From contig DVIS01000022.1 in assembly GCA_018711135.1 (NCBI GenBank), forward strand, positions 1-58,792: 58,792 nucleotides of DNA. The letters run 5' to 3'. This DNA comes from Candidatus Onthousia faecavium. Lineage in GTDB: Bacteria; Bacillota_I; Bacilli_A; RF39; UBA660. Below, in pieces: positions 42,453 through 51,824 of this stretch; within the stretch, counting starts at the first letter, position 1, and each line of letters begins with the position of its first letter. Below the pieces are notes generated by a model. It was not told the DNA's origin. It ran no database searches and saw nothing but the letters and a program-made list of their open reading frames with translations. Made by a program: the position numbers and the translations under genes.

Positions 42453-43145
42453 CTACTTTAACTCTTCTAGTCTTTCATCAATGCATTCAAAAAATTTATA
42501 AACTGTAGTGCAACTTTCAGAATCTGATGGTTTATCATTAATATGAGTAAAATGGATTTTTTTTGCATATTTTTTTGCTTCATTTAACGAACCATATTTA
42601 CAAAGCTTAGAAAATATACTTTCATCATTTTTTCTATATTCATACTTAAACCCAGCTTTTTTAAAATACTCATTTATTTTATTTTCATAAGCTTTTCTAT
42701 CCATTTTATTATCTATATAATTAAAATGTAACAAAAACCAAAATTCAATCGCTTGATTTGACCACAGAGCTATATATCCTCTTTTTTCACAAATTGAAAT
42801 TGCCTTATCAAAAGCTTCATTACGAAAACTATCTTTATCAAAAACAATAAATATTTTTTCATATGGTATTGTAGCGGTCTTATACAGATCAACATCACTT
42901 AATAATTTATCAAGTGAATTCACTAAAGATACAGTATTCATTCCCATTCCAACAATTTCAACTTTTAATTTATACTTATAATCTATTTCTTCATTTATAA
43001 CATCAACTGCTTCTTTAAAATAATTTGGTTCTGTTTTTTTCCCTTCACATACAATCAACCATTTACTAGACTTTTGTCTTTTTATATTTTCTTTTCTCTT
43101 TTTTCTTTCTTCTTGCCGCCTCTTAAATAAATTATCACTCCCCAT
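42453..43145 (-). CDS. RloB-family TOPRIM-like protein (AbiLii-like)
   Basis: A 230-residue protein. A basic N-terminus (1-28) is followed by the RloB pattern LIVCEGKKTEPNYF (Glu34) and a metal-binding DxD in IVFDKDSF (Asp103/Asp105), as in TOPRIM nucleases. NQAIEFWFLLHF (about 130-141) is also a family hallmark. It follows the ATPase gene by 7 bp. ATPase plus RloB pairs match the Lactococcus abortive-infection system AbiL (AbiLi/AbiLii) and the rloAB genes of Campylobacter restriction loci. It is therefore the likely effector nuclease of an anti-phage pair. The activity is inferred, not shown. Confidence 0.8.
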   Translation of the reverse strand: MGSDNLFKRRQEERKKRKENIKRQKSSKWLIVCEGKKTEPNYFKEAVDVINEEIDYKYKLKVEIVGMGMNTVSLVNSLDKLLSDVDLYKTATIPYEKIFIVFDKDSFRNEAFDKAISICEKRGYIALWSNQAIEFWFLLHFNYIDNKMDRKAYENKINEYFKKAGFKYEYRKNDESIFSKLCKYGSLNEAKKYAKKIHFTHINDKPSDSESCTTVYKFFECIDERLEELK

Positions 43146-43152
43146 AACTCAC

Positions 43153-44346
43153 CTACTCATCTTCATAAGGAATTGCCCCAAACTTTCCTGTTAAATATCT
43201 TTTTTCATAATCAGCATCTACTCTTAAATTTCTAAACTCTGATAAAGAATATAATTTTGATTTACCATAAGTATCTTTTTCTATTAAATAAAGTTCATCT
43301 CTTCTTAAGTTTTCACTATTAAATAAGAAGGTTGAATGAGCTGTATAAATTAATTGTGCTTTATTTTTATTTATATTCTTATCTTTATACATATTAACAA
43401 TTTTTTTAAATAATAATGGATGAAATTTAACATCTAATTCATCAATGCACAATAGTCCTCCTACCTCTAAATTATATAGAATTATTGGCATAATATTAAA
43501 TATTTTAATTGTTCCATCTGATTCATATTGTAAAGGCAATAACATATGACTGTTATCATCAATATTTTGATGTATTCCACTAATCTTATAAGATGTACCA
43601 TCACTATTTTTATCAATCTTAATTCCTAATAAACACGGATCAAATTCTCTAATTATATTTTGGAATTTTTCGTATAATAAATTGTTCTTATATAAAATAT
43701 TAAGACTACTTTGTGGTTCAAAAACACTTTCTACTCTAAAATTAAATTTATTAATATAATCATAAATATCTCTTAAAATTCCTTTTTCTTCTTTTATAGC
43801 AACATTACTTAAAATCAACAATTTCTTTGTACTTGAATTAGCATTATTACTGAATAGATTCCAAATTTTTTTATATTCATCATAAGATGAACCAAAATTA
43901 ATATGATCTTTAACTCGTTCAAAGACTATTTTCTGAACTGTTTTCGTTGTCGAAGAGAATTTCTTTTTATATAACCACTCTTCATCAAAACCATCTTTAT
44001 TCATTGAAAAACCATATCTATATTCATAGTCATCTAAACAAATGGATACCTCAAATTCACTATTCTCGTTTTTTTTATTATTAAAAGCAAAAGTAAACGT
44101 AGGTAAATCGTTATTAATATCTATTTTATTAGACATCTTTATAATTTCAAACATAAAATGTAACGCCTCAAGGACACTACTTTTACCTGATGCATTCGCT
44201 CCATGAATTTCTATAACTGGTAAAATTTTATTACCATTAACATCTATAGTAGACTCAAGATGACGTTTTTCTTGTGTTGCTACTAAATCAAGAATTGTCT
44301 CATCATAGAAACATTTATAATTTTTAAATTTAAATTGTAACAACAT
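43153..44346 (-). CDS. AAA15/RloA-type ATPase of an AbiL-like pair
   Basis: A 397-residue SMC/ABC-like ATPase. N-terminal KFKNYKCFYDETILDLVA and Walker A GANASGKSS (49-57) are followed by a long inserted helical/beta region, then Walker B GGLLCIDELD with FHP and the switch histidine YTAHSTFLF. It is the sensor/regulator half of OLD-like and AbiL-like systems, paired with the RloB-type protein downstream. The short 7-bp gap implies one transcript. Neighbours (rluB; an envelope operon) are housekeeping, so this is an isolated two-gene defence cassette. Confidence 0.8.
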   Translation of the reverse strand: MLLQFKFKNYKCFYDETILDLVATQEKRHLESTIDVNGNKILPVIEIHGANASGKSSVLEALHFMFEIIKMSNKIDINNDLPTFTFAFNNKKNENSEFEVSICLDDYEYRYGFSMNKDGFDEEWLYKKKFSSTTKTVQKIVFERVKDHINFGSSYDEYKKIWNLFSNNANSSTKKLLILSNVAIKEEKGILRDIYDYINKFNFRVESVFEPQSSLNILYKNNLLYEKFQNIIREFDPCLLGIKIDKNSDGTSYKISGIHQNIDDNSHMLLPLQYESDGTIKIFNIMPIILYNLEVGGLLCIDELDVKFHPLLFKKIVNMYKDKNINKNKAQLIYTAHSTFLFNSENLRRDELYLIEKDTYGKSKLYSLSEFRNLRVDADYEKRYLTGKFGAIPYEDE

Positions 44347-44460
44347 ACTAACACCTCTTTACGCATATATTAACATCTAATTGATACTTTTGCAATATTT
44401 TAAGAGAAAAAATCTCTTACTTTATAATATTATATTGTATTTTATCAAAAAATATACAAA

Positions 44461-44500
44461 AAAAACAGAACTATTACTAAGTCATAATAATCCTGTTCCT
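44461..44500 (-). terminator. Terminator of the envelope operon
   Basis: An imperfect long stem (AACAGA...CTGTT arms with pairing through TTATTA/TAATAG) followed by eight T on the minus strand, just after the last gene. Confidence 0.65.
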
Positions 44501-44503
44501 TAA

Positions 44504-45136
44504 TTATTCTTGTACCATTTCTACTAAAGCTAATTTATTATCTTCATGAACAAATGTAAGTATAGCAGCTGTTTGATAACCTAAATCTTTTTTATAAGTC
44601 CAAGATAAACTAACTTGATAAGCATTATCATCCGTAACATCTGTACCTATTGTATAACTAACTGTTTCTATATTATCAACATTAACAGAATCAACTACAG
44701 GTAACTCTTGATCTCTATTATCATAGATATCACTTTCTACATACTTATAAACTGTATCTTCTGCTTTTTCTAAGAAATTAGTCTTAGCACTACTATATAC
44801 AAAATCAATTCCCCCTACATCAGTATTAGCAAGTTTATCGCTTAAGTTAAAGAAATCATAAACAAACATTTTACTAATCTGTTCAAGATACGCTTCTTCA
44901 TCGACCTCATCACTATTTAAAATGTTTTGTAAATCCTGAAACATATCTTTATAAGTATCATTTCTTGTCGATTTCAACGTATAACCATACTTTTCTATTT
45001 GATTAACCACAGTTGCCGTCTTCGCAGCCTTTTTAGGAGCAAAGCTATCATAAGCAATAAAGAAAAGTCCCGCTCCTATTAATAAAATCGCTACTACTAA
45101 CACTATTTTTACACTTTTTTTAAGTTTCATGCTCAC
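44504..45136 (-). CDS. Membrane-anchored extracellular protein, last gene of the envelope operon
   Basis: A 210-residue protein with one N-terminal transmembrane helix (about 9-30) and an extracellular domain of mixed helix and strand (about 45-210). The family is not recognised. A helical DMFQDLQNILNSDEVDEEAY region and C-terminal strands ending TFVHEDNKLALVEMVQE resemble small NTF2-like or accessory domains, but this is weak. It starts 9 bp after the LtaS-like gene, so it probably works with surface polymer synthesis or adhesin assembly. Confidence 0.65.
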   Translation of the reverse strand: MSMKLKKSVKIVLVVAILLIGAGLFFIAYDSFAPKKAAKTATVVNQIEKYGYTLKSTRNDTYKDMFQDLQNILNSDEVDEEAYLEQISKMFVYDFFNLSDKLANTDVGGIDFVYSSAKTNFLEKAEDTVYKYVESDIYDNRDQELPVVDSVNVDNIETVSYTIGTDVTDDNAYQVSLSWTYKKDLGYQTAAILTFVHEDNKLALVEMVQE

Positions 45137-45145
45137 AAATCCCTT

Positions 45146-47206
45146 CTAATTATTCTTACTTACCGCTTCTTCCTCGCTATTTGGATTAAATAAATCAAAG
45201 ACAATCGCCTTATTAGACACATCTAATAATTTTTCTGCATATTCATTATTTAAAAGAATATAGTCATCACTAATAACCTCATCTTTTAAAAGCTTATATT
45301 GTCCTTTCTGACTATTATAATACATTAGATTAGTAACCCAATTACCATTAGGAAAAACAACAATATTATCATCTTTAATTTCAAAAATATCATGTCCTAA
45401 AGCATATTTATTATAAAAGCCTAACATATTTCCTATTGTTGGCATTACATCATACATTCCCATTGTATAATCAACTGTCCCTGTAACCACTTGATCTTTA
45501 GTCCAAATAAGTAAAGGCACTTTCCGATCTAATTCATAATCAAAACTATCATATTCTTCATAAGTAGGATCATCTTTACTCTTAACCTCATTAGTAACTG
45601 GATCATAATTATTCATTAAGATATAATCACTCTTAGGAAGTCTTGCATCATGATCGCCATATAGTATTACCACTGTATTATCAAGTAATCCCTCTTCATC
45701 CATCATGTTAAAGAACTCACCAAGCGCTTCATCTGCATAATGCACAGATTTAAAGTAATTACCAAGTTTTGTTCCTTCCAAGTATGGTGCTTCTATTTCA
45801 CTAGTCGTTCCATCAGGATTTGTCACTGTCGTTTTCATTGTCACACTGAAATCTCCATATTTATCAACATCAGAGAATGGTGTATGATTAGTTAATGTTA
45901 TTAAAAGTCCATAGTATTTATCATGTTCTTCACTAATCTTTTTAATTTTCTCTACTGACTGTTTAAAGAACTCTTTATCAGAAAGACCAAGTCCAATAAT
46001 ATTTTCATCATCAACCTCATAAGTCTCTTTACTATAAAAGTCATCATAACCTAAAGATTTATGCATTGTTCTTCGATTCCAGAAATCTGCATTATTAGCA
46101 TGCATACTGAAAGTATAATAGCCTTTTTCTTTCATTAGTTTAGGTGTAGATATATAAGTTCTATCAAAATAACTTACAAAGGCCGTTCCACTTTGGGTTG
46201 GCATTAGACTAGTATTATAAGTTAATTCTGTATCACTACTAGTTCCAACACTAACTTGCGAATAGAAATTAGAGAAAAATAATCCTTCTTTAATCATTTT
46301 ATTTAAATTAGGAGTAACCTCTACCCCATTAAAGGTTTTATTAAGTGTTAAAGCTTGTAAACTTTCGGCATGAATAACAATAACATTTCTACCTTCAAAA
46401 ATATTTGTATATTCATTAGTATAATCTTGTTCATCACTTCGGTCTTGATAATATTCTGTAAATTCCTTTTTCGCTTCATCATAGCCAAACATCGCTGAAA
46501 TGGTAGGTGTTAAACTTGCTACAAGATCATTACCTTGATATAAATAAATACCAAATCTCATAACAATATATTCTCTATTCCACTGTTTAACAAAACGGCT
46601 AATTTCAAGACTTGATAATGACAAACAAAATGCTACTAAAATAGCTACTCCAAATACTAAGGTATGACGGAATTTCTTTCCTCTAACCTCTTTAGGATAA
46701 TTTTTATATAATCCCCTTTTTTTCAGTCTATAGTAGTAGTAAATAAAGAAAATATATGGGATTAAGTAAAATAAATCTTTTAATTGTAACACATTTTGAA
46801 CAACGGCATCTCCAACCTCACCAATATACTGTGTTAATGATAACATCGAAACACTAGCAAAAGAAGTATAGAAAGTATAATAAACAGAGTTAATCACACA
46901 TATTGTTGTAAAAATAGTAGCCCAAACTAAAAGATATATATATCTTTTTCTATTTTTAAACAGATAAGAAAACGATCCAATTATCACTACAATCGCTGTA
47001 TCAGCAAGAATTGTTTTAATTGATAAATAATTTTCAACCGTTGGCATTGTAAAAAATCTAAGCAATGTTGAATTAACAACACAAACTAAAACAAAAAGAA
47101 GAAATAATCTATTATTTTTGAAATAATTAGATATCATTTTTTCTTTTTTTATTCTTTTTACAAAATTAACAAATTTATCTTTAAGTTTAACAATTGTTTT
47201 TTTCAT
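45146..47206 (-). CDS. LtaS-like membrane sulfatase-fold phosphoglycerol transferase
   Basis: A 686-residue protein. About five N-terminal transmembrane helices (35-200) are followed by an extracellular alkaline phosphatase/sulfatase domain (from about 270). Metal-site Glu281 is in VIHAESLQ, the nucleophile region is VGTSSDTEL (322-326) and the Asp-His metal ligands are in YGDHDAR. Family members build lipoteichoic acid by moving glycerol phosphate from phosphatidylglycerol. At the position of the catalytic Thr of S. aureus LtaS (KTSD) the aligned residue appears to be Ser323 (TSSD). It is cotranscribed with a sortase and an adhesin. Confidence 0.85.
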   Translation of the reverse strand: MKKTIVKLKDKFVNFVKRIKKEKMISNYFKNNRLFLLFVLVCVVNSTLLRFFTMPTVENYLSIKTILADTAIVVIIGSFSYLFKNRKRYIYLLVWATIFTTICVINSVYYTFYTSFASVSMLSLTQYIGEVGDAVVQNVLQLKDLFYLIPYIFFIYYYYRLKKRGLYKNYPKEVRGKKFRHTLVFGVAILVAFCLSLSSLEISRFVKQWNREYIVMRFGIYLYQGNDLVASLTPTISAMFGYDEAKKEFTEYYQDRSDEQDYTNEYTNIFEGRNVIVIHAESLQALTLNKTFNGVEVTPNLNKMIKEGLFFSNFYSQVSVGTSSDTELTYNTSLMPTQSGTAFVSYFDRTYISTPKLMKEKGYYTFSMHANNADFWNRRTMHKSLGYDDFYSKETYEVDDENIIGLGLSDKEFFKQSVEKIKKISEEHDKYYGLLITLTNHTPFSDVDKYGDFSVTMKTTVTNPDGTTSEIEAPYLEGTKLGNYFKSVHYADEALGEFFNMMDEEGLLDNTVVILYGDHDARLPKSDYILMNNYDPVTNEVKSKDDPTYEEYDSFDYELDRKVPLLIWTKDQVVTGTVDYTMGMYDVMPTIGNMLGFYNKYALGHDIFEIKDDNIVVFPNGNWVTNLMYYNSQKGQYKLLKDEVISDDYILLNNEYAEKLLDVSNKAIVFDLFNPNSEEEAVSKNN

Positions 47207-47240
47207 AACTACCTCGCTTCCTAAACATTATAGCACTCTC

Positions 47241-47819
47241 TTATTTATTTTTCAATTTTTCCCTTTTAACATAACAAAAATGAAATATAACTTTGTAAAG
47301 TACTAAAAGAAGAAAGACTGTTTGGCTAAAAAAGACAATCACAAACATCTCATCATGTCGATAAATAGAAGCTTGATTAACGAGACTAATGTTATTAGTT
47401 ATGGCCATACTAACAAATAATGTATATAAGAACAAATGGAGCAAAGTAAAAGTATAAGTAATTATTTTATTTAACTTACTAGTATTCTCTTTAAACATTG
47501 TATAAATAAGGATAACTAAACTGATTAAAGCTACTAAGTTATAGAAAATAATATTAGGAAAATAAAAAGCTCTAAAGAATGGTTTAATCGTCTCACTAAA
47601 GACTGTCATCATATCATCAAAATAATAGAAGACTAAAAGGAAGAAGAAAAAGATTAAAAGTCCTGCTAAAGCATATTTAACTTTCTTATTTTTTCTTTTC
47701 AAATTATAGATTAGAAATATATAAAGAATAACAAAAATTAATAAAAGTTCAATTGAAAGAAAAGATTGAAAGGGCATTTGTATAAATGTCACTATTCTTT
47801 CAAATAAATTTAAATCCAT
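47241..47819 (-). CDS. Polytopic membrane protein in the envelope operon
   Basis: A 192-residue protein with about five hydrophobic helices (roughly 18-38, 48-68, 88-108, 118-140, 150-178) and a basic C-terminal tail (KREKLKNK). Not recognised. It sits between the sortase (20 bp) and the LtaS-like gene (34 bp) in one operon. That position and its topology suggest an accessory of polymer export or a flippase-like helper, by context only. Confidence 0.65.
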   Translation of the reverse strand: MDLNLFERIVTFIQMPFQSFLSIELLLIFVILYIFLIYNLKRKNKKVKYALAGLLIFFFFLLVFYYFDDMMTVFSETIKPFFRAFYFPNIIFYNLVALISLVILIYTMFKENTSKLNKIITYTFTLLHLFLYTLFVSMAITNNISLVNQASIYRHDEMFVIVFFSQTVFLLLVLYKVIFHFCYVKREKLKNK

Positions 47820-47839
47820 AATTTTCCTCCTTTTTATTC

Positions 47840-48496
47840 TTAAACCTCTTCAAATATATAAATTGATTGATTATAGTCATCATCATGTGTACAAGTAATT
47901 AAGGTTAATGTTTTAATATTAGGATTTCTAAATATAGCCACTTTCCCTGTCTTAGGTTGTGTATAAACTTTAGCTAATTTATAAGTATAGGTTTCTGCTT
48001 CATAACTAACTGTCGCTATCGCTCCTATTTCTAAACGATATAATTTATCAAAGAATGATATATAAGCATTACCTGAATGAGCCATCAAAATAAAGTTTCC
48101 TTTCTCTACATCAGGATAATCTGCTTCTTGTGCAATCGTTATATTATAATTAATATTATTGTATCTAGAATCTTTAGATACGAATCCTCTTTGTAATCTA
48201 ATATCTGGTATACTTAATTCACCAATATATGAATAACTTGGTCTAGAACTAGAAGAATTAGGTTCTTCTTCAATAATTTCTGGTGTTGTAACAACTAGAT
48301 TTTCGGTATCAACATCACTAATAGTTTGATCTTCACTATTTATATCAAGTCTAAATATCGCTAACCGCATCTCTTCAAAGACTTGATCTTTTATTTTGGC
48401 AAGAGGAATACTAAAGAATACTATTCCTCCTATTATAAGTAGGAAAAGACCAACTTTAAAGAGCTGGCCTTTTATTTTTTTATCTTTCTTTTGCAT
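47840..48496 (-). CDS. Sortase
   Basis: A 218-residue class A/D-like sortase with an N-terminal transmembrane helix (about 11-33), an acidic linker (50-80) and the beta-barrel catalytic domain. His140 is in MAHSGN and Cys202 in TLITCTHDD. The usual catalytic Arg after the Cys is not seen: the last 16 residues (THDDDYNQSIYIFEEV) contain none. It overlaps the end of the thioester adhesin gene by 17 bp, so that VPNTG-bearing protein is its most likely substrate. The NPETS protein at 17884 is a possible second one. Confidence 0.85.
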   Translation of the reverse strand: MQKKDKKIKGQLFKVGLFLLIIGGIVFFSIPLAKIKDQVFEEMRLAIFRLDINSEDQTISDVDTENLVVTTPEIIEEEPNSSSSRPSYSYIGELSIPDIRLQRGFVSKDSRYNNINYNITIAQEADYPDVEKGNFILMAHSGNAYISFFDKLYRLEIGAIATVSYEAETYTYKLAKVYTQPKTGKVAIFRNPNIKTLTLITCTHDDDYNQSIYIFEEV

Positions 48497-50000
48497 TCTT
48501 TGGTTTCAAAGCCACAACTATTAGTACAATACCGGCAATTACAATTAATGTTCCTATTCCATATATAATACCAGCATCAAGGCCTGTATTAGGAACATCT
48601 ATTTCTGGTGTATTAAGAAGAACTACTGGAGTTGTACCTCCACTAACAACATCAAAGTTAATTGTTGTAACCTCTGCTTGATATCCTTCTGGTATAACAG
48701 TCTCTGTTACAACATAACTACCAACTGGAAGAGTTAAATCAATATCTTCTCCTGTTGTCTCATAACGATATACCTCTTTACCAGTTTTATCAGTTATTGA
48801 TAAAACAGCTCCTTTTATTCCTGCTCCTGTAACAGAATCTTGTTTACTAATAACAACTTTACCTGTAGGTATTTCATATTGAATATTTGTCTCTACTGAT
48901 GTAGTATCACTAACAATTTGCCCAAGTAATGCTCTTTGATATTCACTTGGTTCTTTGCTATCAACATAGAAATAAGCATTATGAACAGAGAAACTACCTA
49001 CAACACTAATATCAAGATTAATTTTAAAATTGACAACCTCAGTCATAGGTATTCTTAACTTAAATCTTTCGTTTGGACTAAAGGTTGTTTGTTCTATACC
49101 ACTTTCATTTAATACTGTTATATTATTGGTATTAGTCTTAACTGTATAACTAATAAAATTAGCACTAGCATTACTTGTAATAGAAATTGGAGACGTTTCA
49201 ATATATTCATCTGTCATTGTATAAGTAATTGTACTTGTATCTACGTTATCTAAAGATGGAGTCATTGTACCAGGATTATATGCCATAGCATTTGTAAGAA
49301 CCTCTGCAATATATGAACTATATCTATCATCATTCATGATAGCAGTTTTTTCTGCTACAGTAAGATTATTTTCATATTGATGACCAGGTCCATCATAATA
49401 GACATCTTCACCAACATCAGTTGGTCCAGATGAATAGCCATTGACAATATCAATATACCACCAAACAATTAATTGATTTATATAATACGTTAAAGTTTCT
49501 TCTTCACCAAGCTGTGTATTTAAAATATTTTCAGGTAACGTATCATGTTCAATAATATAGATTAAACCAGGATACTTTCTTGTTAAAGTTTCGTCAATGA
49601 CAGATTTATCTTTATTATATGTTTTTCCACCAGCCATCCATAACTTTCTATCCATACAGTAAATATTACTAATTTTAGATCCATCAGTTGGTATACCAGA
49701 AAATCTTCTAGGTGTCATAACAATAGTATCTTCATACCTAATATAGCTAGCCATTTCAGTTAGATTTGTTACAGATTCCGGCTCCATTACTGATGTAAAG
49801 CTTGCTGGTAACTCTTCTACTACCGCTGCATAACTTTCATTAGGATCAATGAAAAGACTAACAACAAGCATTATTCCCACTAAACAACAAGATAATATCC
49901 CAATTTTCTTAATATCATCCATCGCTTTATCAAATTTATCAGGTTTCTTTCTTCTATCATCTTTTTTTATCTGTCTTTTCGTACTAAGTCTAGCACCCAT
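48480..50000 (-). CDS. Thioester-domain adhesin with Cna-B domain and LPXTG-like anchor
   Basis: A 506-residue surface protein. An N-terminal basic stretch and signal/transmembrane helix (about 34-52) come first. A thioester domain has Cys115 (IYCMD) and Gln176 (INQLIVWW), which can form a Cys-Gln thioester that bonds covalently to host or matrix amines. A beta domain (about 240-370) follows. A SpaA/Cna-B domain (377-468) has Lys386, Glu433 and Asn463 in place for an isopeptide bond. VPNTG (469-473), a transmembrane helix and a basic tail complete it. It heads the envelope operon and overlaps the sortase gene by 17 bp. Gram-positive adhesins of this build mediate covalent attachment. Confidence 0.85.
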   Translation of the reverse strand: MGARLSTKRQIKKDDRRKKPDKFDKAMDDIKKIGILSCCLVGIMLVVSLFIDPNESYAAVVEELPASFTSVMEPESVTNLTEMASYIRYEDTIVMTPRRFSGIPTDGSKISNIYCMDRKLWMAGGKTYNKDKSVIDETLTRKYPGLIYIIEHDTLPENILNTQLGEEETLTYYINQLIVWWYIDIVNGYSSGPTDVGEDVYYDGPGHQYENNLTVAEKTAIMNDDRYSSYIAEVLTNAMAYNPGTMTPSLDNVDTSTITYTMTDEYIETSPISITSNASANFISYTVKTNTNNITVLNESGIEQTTFSPNERFKLRIPMTEVVNFKINLDISVVGSFSVHNAYFYVDSKEPSEYQRALLGQIVSDTTSVETNIQYEIPTGKVVISKQDSVTGAGIKGAVLSITDKTGKEVYRYETTGEDIDLTLPVGSYVVTETVIPEGYQAEVTTINFDVVSGGTTPVVLLNTPEIDVPNTGLDAGIIYGIGTLIVIAGIVLIVVALKPKNAKER

Positions 50001-50049
50001 ATATAATCACCTTACCTTATTAAGAGTATAACAAATAGGTTATCTTTTT

Positions 50050-51273
50050 TCAAGAAATTTCAAATATTCTTTCTACATTAAAGTCTAACTTGTCAATATT
50101 AGTATATAAGTTAGCTAAAATATCCCCTTCACTAATCTTATCACCAATCTCTTTAGTAAGTACTACTCCCGCATTATAATCGATTTCTTCCTCCTTACTC
50201 GTCCTACCAGCTCCCAAACTCTTAGAAAGTTTTGCAATCTCCAAGGCATCAATATTTTTTAACACTCCACTTTTATTCGCTTTAATATTATATACTTTTG
50301 CATTTATCTCTAATTTTTCTAAATCTCCACCCTGATATTTAACAAATTGTAAAAATTTCTTATAAGCATCTTTATTTTCAATACTACTAACTACCTCTTT
50401 TAAAGCTTCTTTCTCACTAATATTTTTCCCCATACTTACCATCTTACTAGCAATCTCTAAACATGTATCATATAAAGGGCCCTTTACTTTATTTTGTAAC
50501 ACATCTATCGCTTCAAATACCTCTAGTTTATTACCAATACATTTTCCAAGAGGAGTATTCATATCCGAAATAATTGTCCTAACCTCTTTTTGATAATAGT
50601 TACCAATCTTAATAATAATATTAGCAAGTCTCTCTGCTTCTTTTCTCGTTTTAATTAAAGCCCCACTCCCTACTTTTATATCAATAACAATACCATCAGC
50701 TCCCGATGCTATTTTCTTACTCATAATACTACTAGCGATTAAAGGAATGGAATTAGTTGTAGCAGTAACATCTCGTAAAGCATAGACTTTTTTATCAAGT
50801 GGCACTAAATCTTCACTTTGACTAGTAACAACTACTCCAATGTCTAAAGCTTGTTTTTTAATCACATCTTCACTAAGATCAACCTTAAAGTTAGGAATAG
50901 ATTCTAATTTATCAATTGTTCCACCAGTATAACCAAGTCCTCTACCACTCATCTTTACTACCGCTACTCCAAGACTAGCCACTATTGGAGCAACAATTAA
51001 AGTTGTTTTATCTCCAACTCCTCCAGTTGAATGTTTATCAATAACTTTACTAGGCATAAAACTAAGATCAAGAACATCACCACTTTTAATAAAGATATCA
51101 GTTAAAGCAAATATCTCACTATCACTCATATCATTAATACATATAGCCATCAAAAAAGCACTCATCTGATAATCTTTAACCTCATCATGTAAATACCCAT
51201 TAAAAATTGTTTCCAACTCTTCTCTTGTAAGTTCTAAATTACAAGCCTTTTTTCTAATTATATCTAAAATCAT
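50050..51273 (-). CDS. pdp: Pyrimidine-nucleoside / thymidine phosphorylase
   Basis: The start is ATG 51273, with GGTG just upstream. An upstream in-frame ATG (51282) directly abuts the AGAGAGG, and the one at 51294 lies farther upstream. The 407-residue protein has the family signature KMSGRGLGYTGGTIDKLES and phosphate-binding HSTGGVGDKTTL near residue 80. It cleaves uridine/thymidine with phosphate to the base and (deoxy)ribose 1-phosphate. It is slightly shorter than the typical 433 residues at the C-terminus. The symbol deoA would be equally valid. A salvage enzyme, apparently monocistronic. Confidence 0.9.
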   Translation of the reverse strand: MILDIIRKKACNLELTREELETIFNGYLHDEVKDYQMSAFLMAICINDMSDSEIFALTDIFIKSGDVLDLSFMPSKVIDKHSTGGVGDKTTLIVAPIVASLGVAVVKMSGRGLGYTGGTIDKLESIPNFKVDLSEDVIKKQALDIGVVVTSQSEDLVPLDKKVYALRDVTATTNSIPLIASSIMSKKIASGADGIVIDIKVGSGALIKTRKEAERLANIIIKIGNYYQKEVRTIISDMNTPLGKCIGNKLEVFEAIDVLQNKVKGPLYDTCLEIASKMVSMGKNISEKEALKEVVSSIENKDAYKKFLQFVKYQGGDLEKLEINAKVYNIKANKSGVLKNIDALEIAKLSKSLGAGRTSKEEEIDYNAGVVLTKEIGDKISEGDILANLYTNIDKLDFNVERIFEIS

Positions 51274-51344
51274 TTTCACCATCCTCTCTATCATTTAACA
51301 TTTTACACCATTAACTTAGTACCTGCAACCAACAAAGTATTAAG

Positions 51345-51376
51345 AAAAATAGACTGAGCATCTCACTCAATCTATT
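51345..51376 (-). terminator. Terminator overlapping the XRE regulator stop
   Basis: AATAGACTGAG pairs with CTCAATCTATT (one mismatch), and the stop codon (51375-51377) lies in the stem. TTTTTC follows on the minus strand. Confidence 0.7.
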
Positions 51377-51731
51377 AGTCATTTTCTATTCTTTTACTAA
51401 CAAGTTCTGCTGCAGTTTTAGGATTTTCCAAAAACAAATTATGAATATCCTCAAGTTTTCTTAATTCCATTACAAATTCAATTTCTTCCTTAGCCATTTT
51501 CACAACTTGCTTATGGTGTTTTACTTTTACATCTTCGTCATAACCCATCAAGTAAGAGACTGAAACACCCAAAACCTCTCCTAATTTTGTTAAAGTATCA
51601 AGAGTTGGGCATCTCGTATCATTTTCATAGCAACAAATACTAACTTTAGTAACATTTATCTTCTCGCCCAACTCTCGTTGCGTCATATTATTTTTAAGCC
51701 GCAACTCTTTTAAACGTTTACTTAGTAACAT
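51375..51731 (-). CDS. XRE-family transcriptional regulator
   Basis: A 118-residue protein with an N-terminal helix-turn-helix (about 5-62: MTQRELGEKINVTKVSICCYE) typical of phage/SinR-type repressors. A basic helical C-terminus follows. It is downstream of a short ssb with a 93-bp gap and may be in the same transcript. The target is unknown; autoregulation or control of the ssb is plausible. Confidence 0.85.
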   Translation of the reverse strand: MLLSKRLKELRLKNNMTQRELGEKINVTKVSICCYENDTRCPTLDTLTKLGEVLGVSVSYLMGYDEDVKVKHHKQVVKMAKEEIEFVMELRKLEDIHNLFLENPKTAAELVSKRIEND

Positions 51732-51824
51732 ATTTGCTTCTCCTTAATAATTTTTTTATAAATAAACTATAAATCTTTTCTTATATAAAAGTCAACACTT
51801 TAGATAAAATAAGGGAAAATTCGA

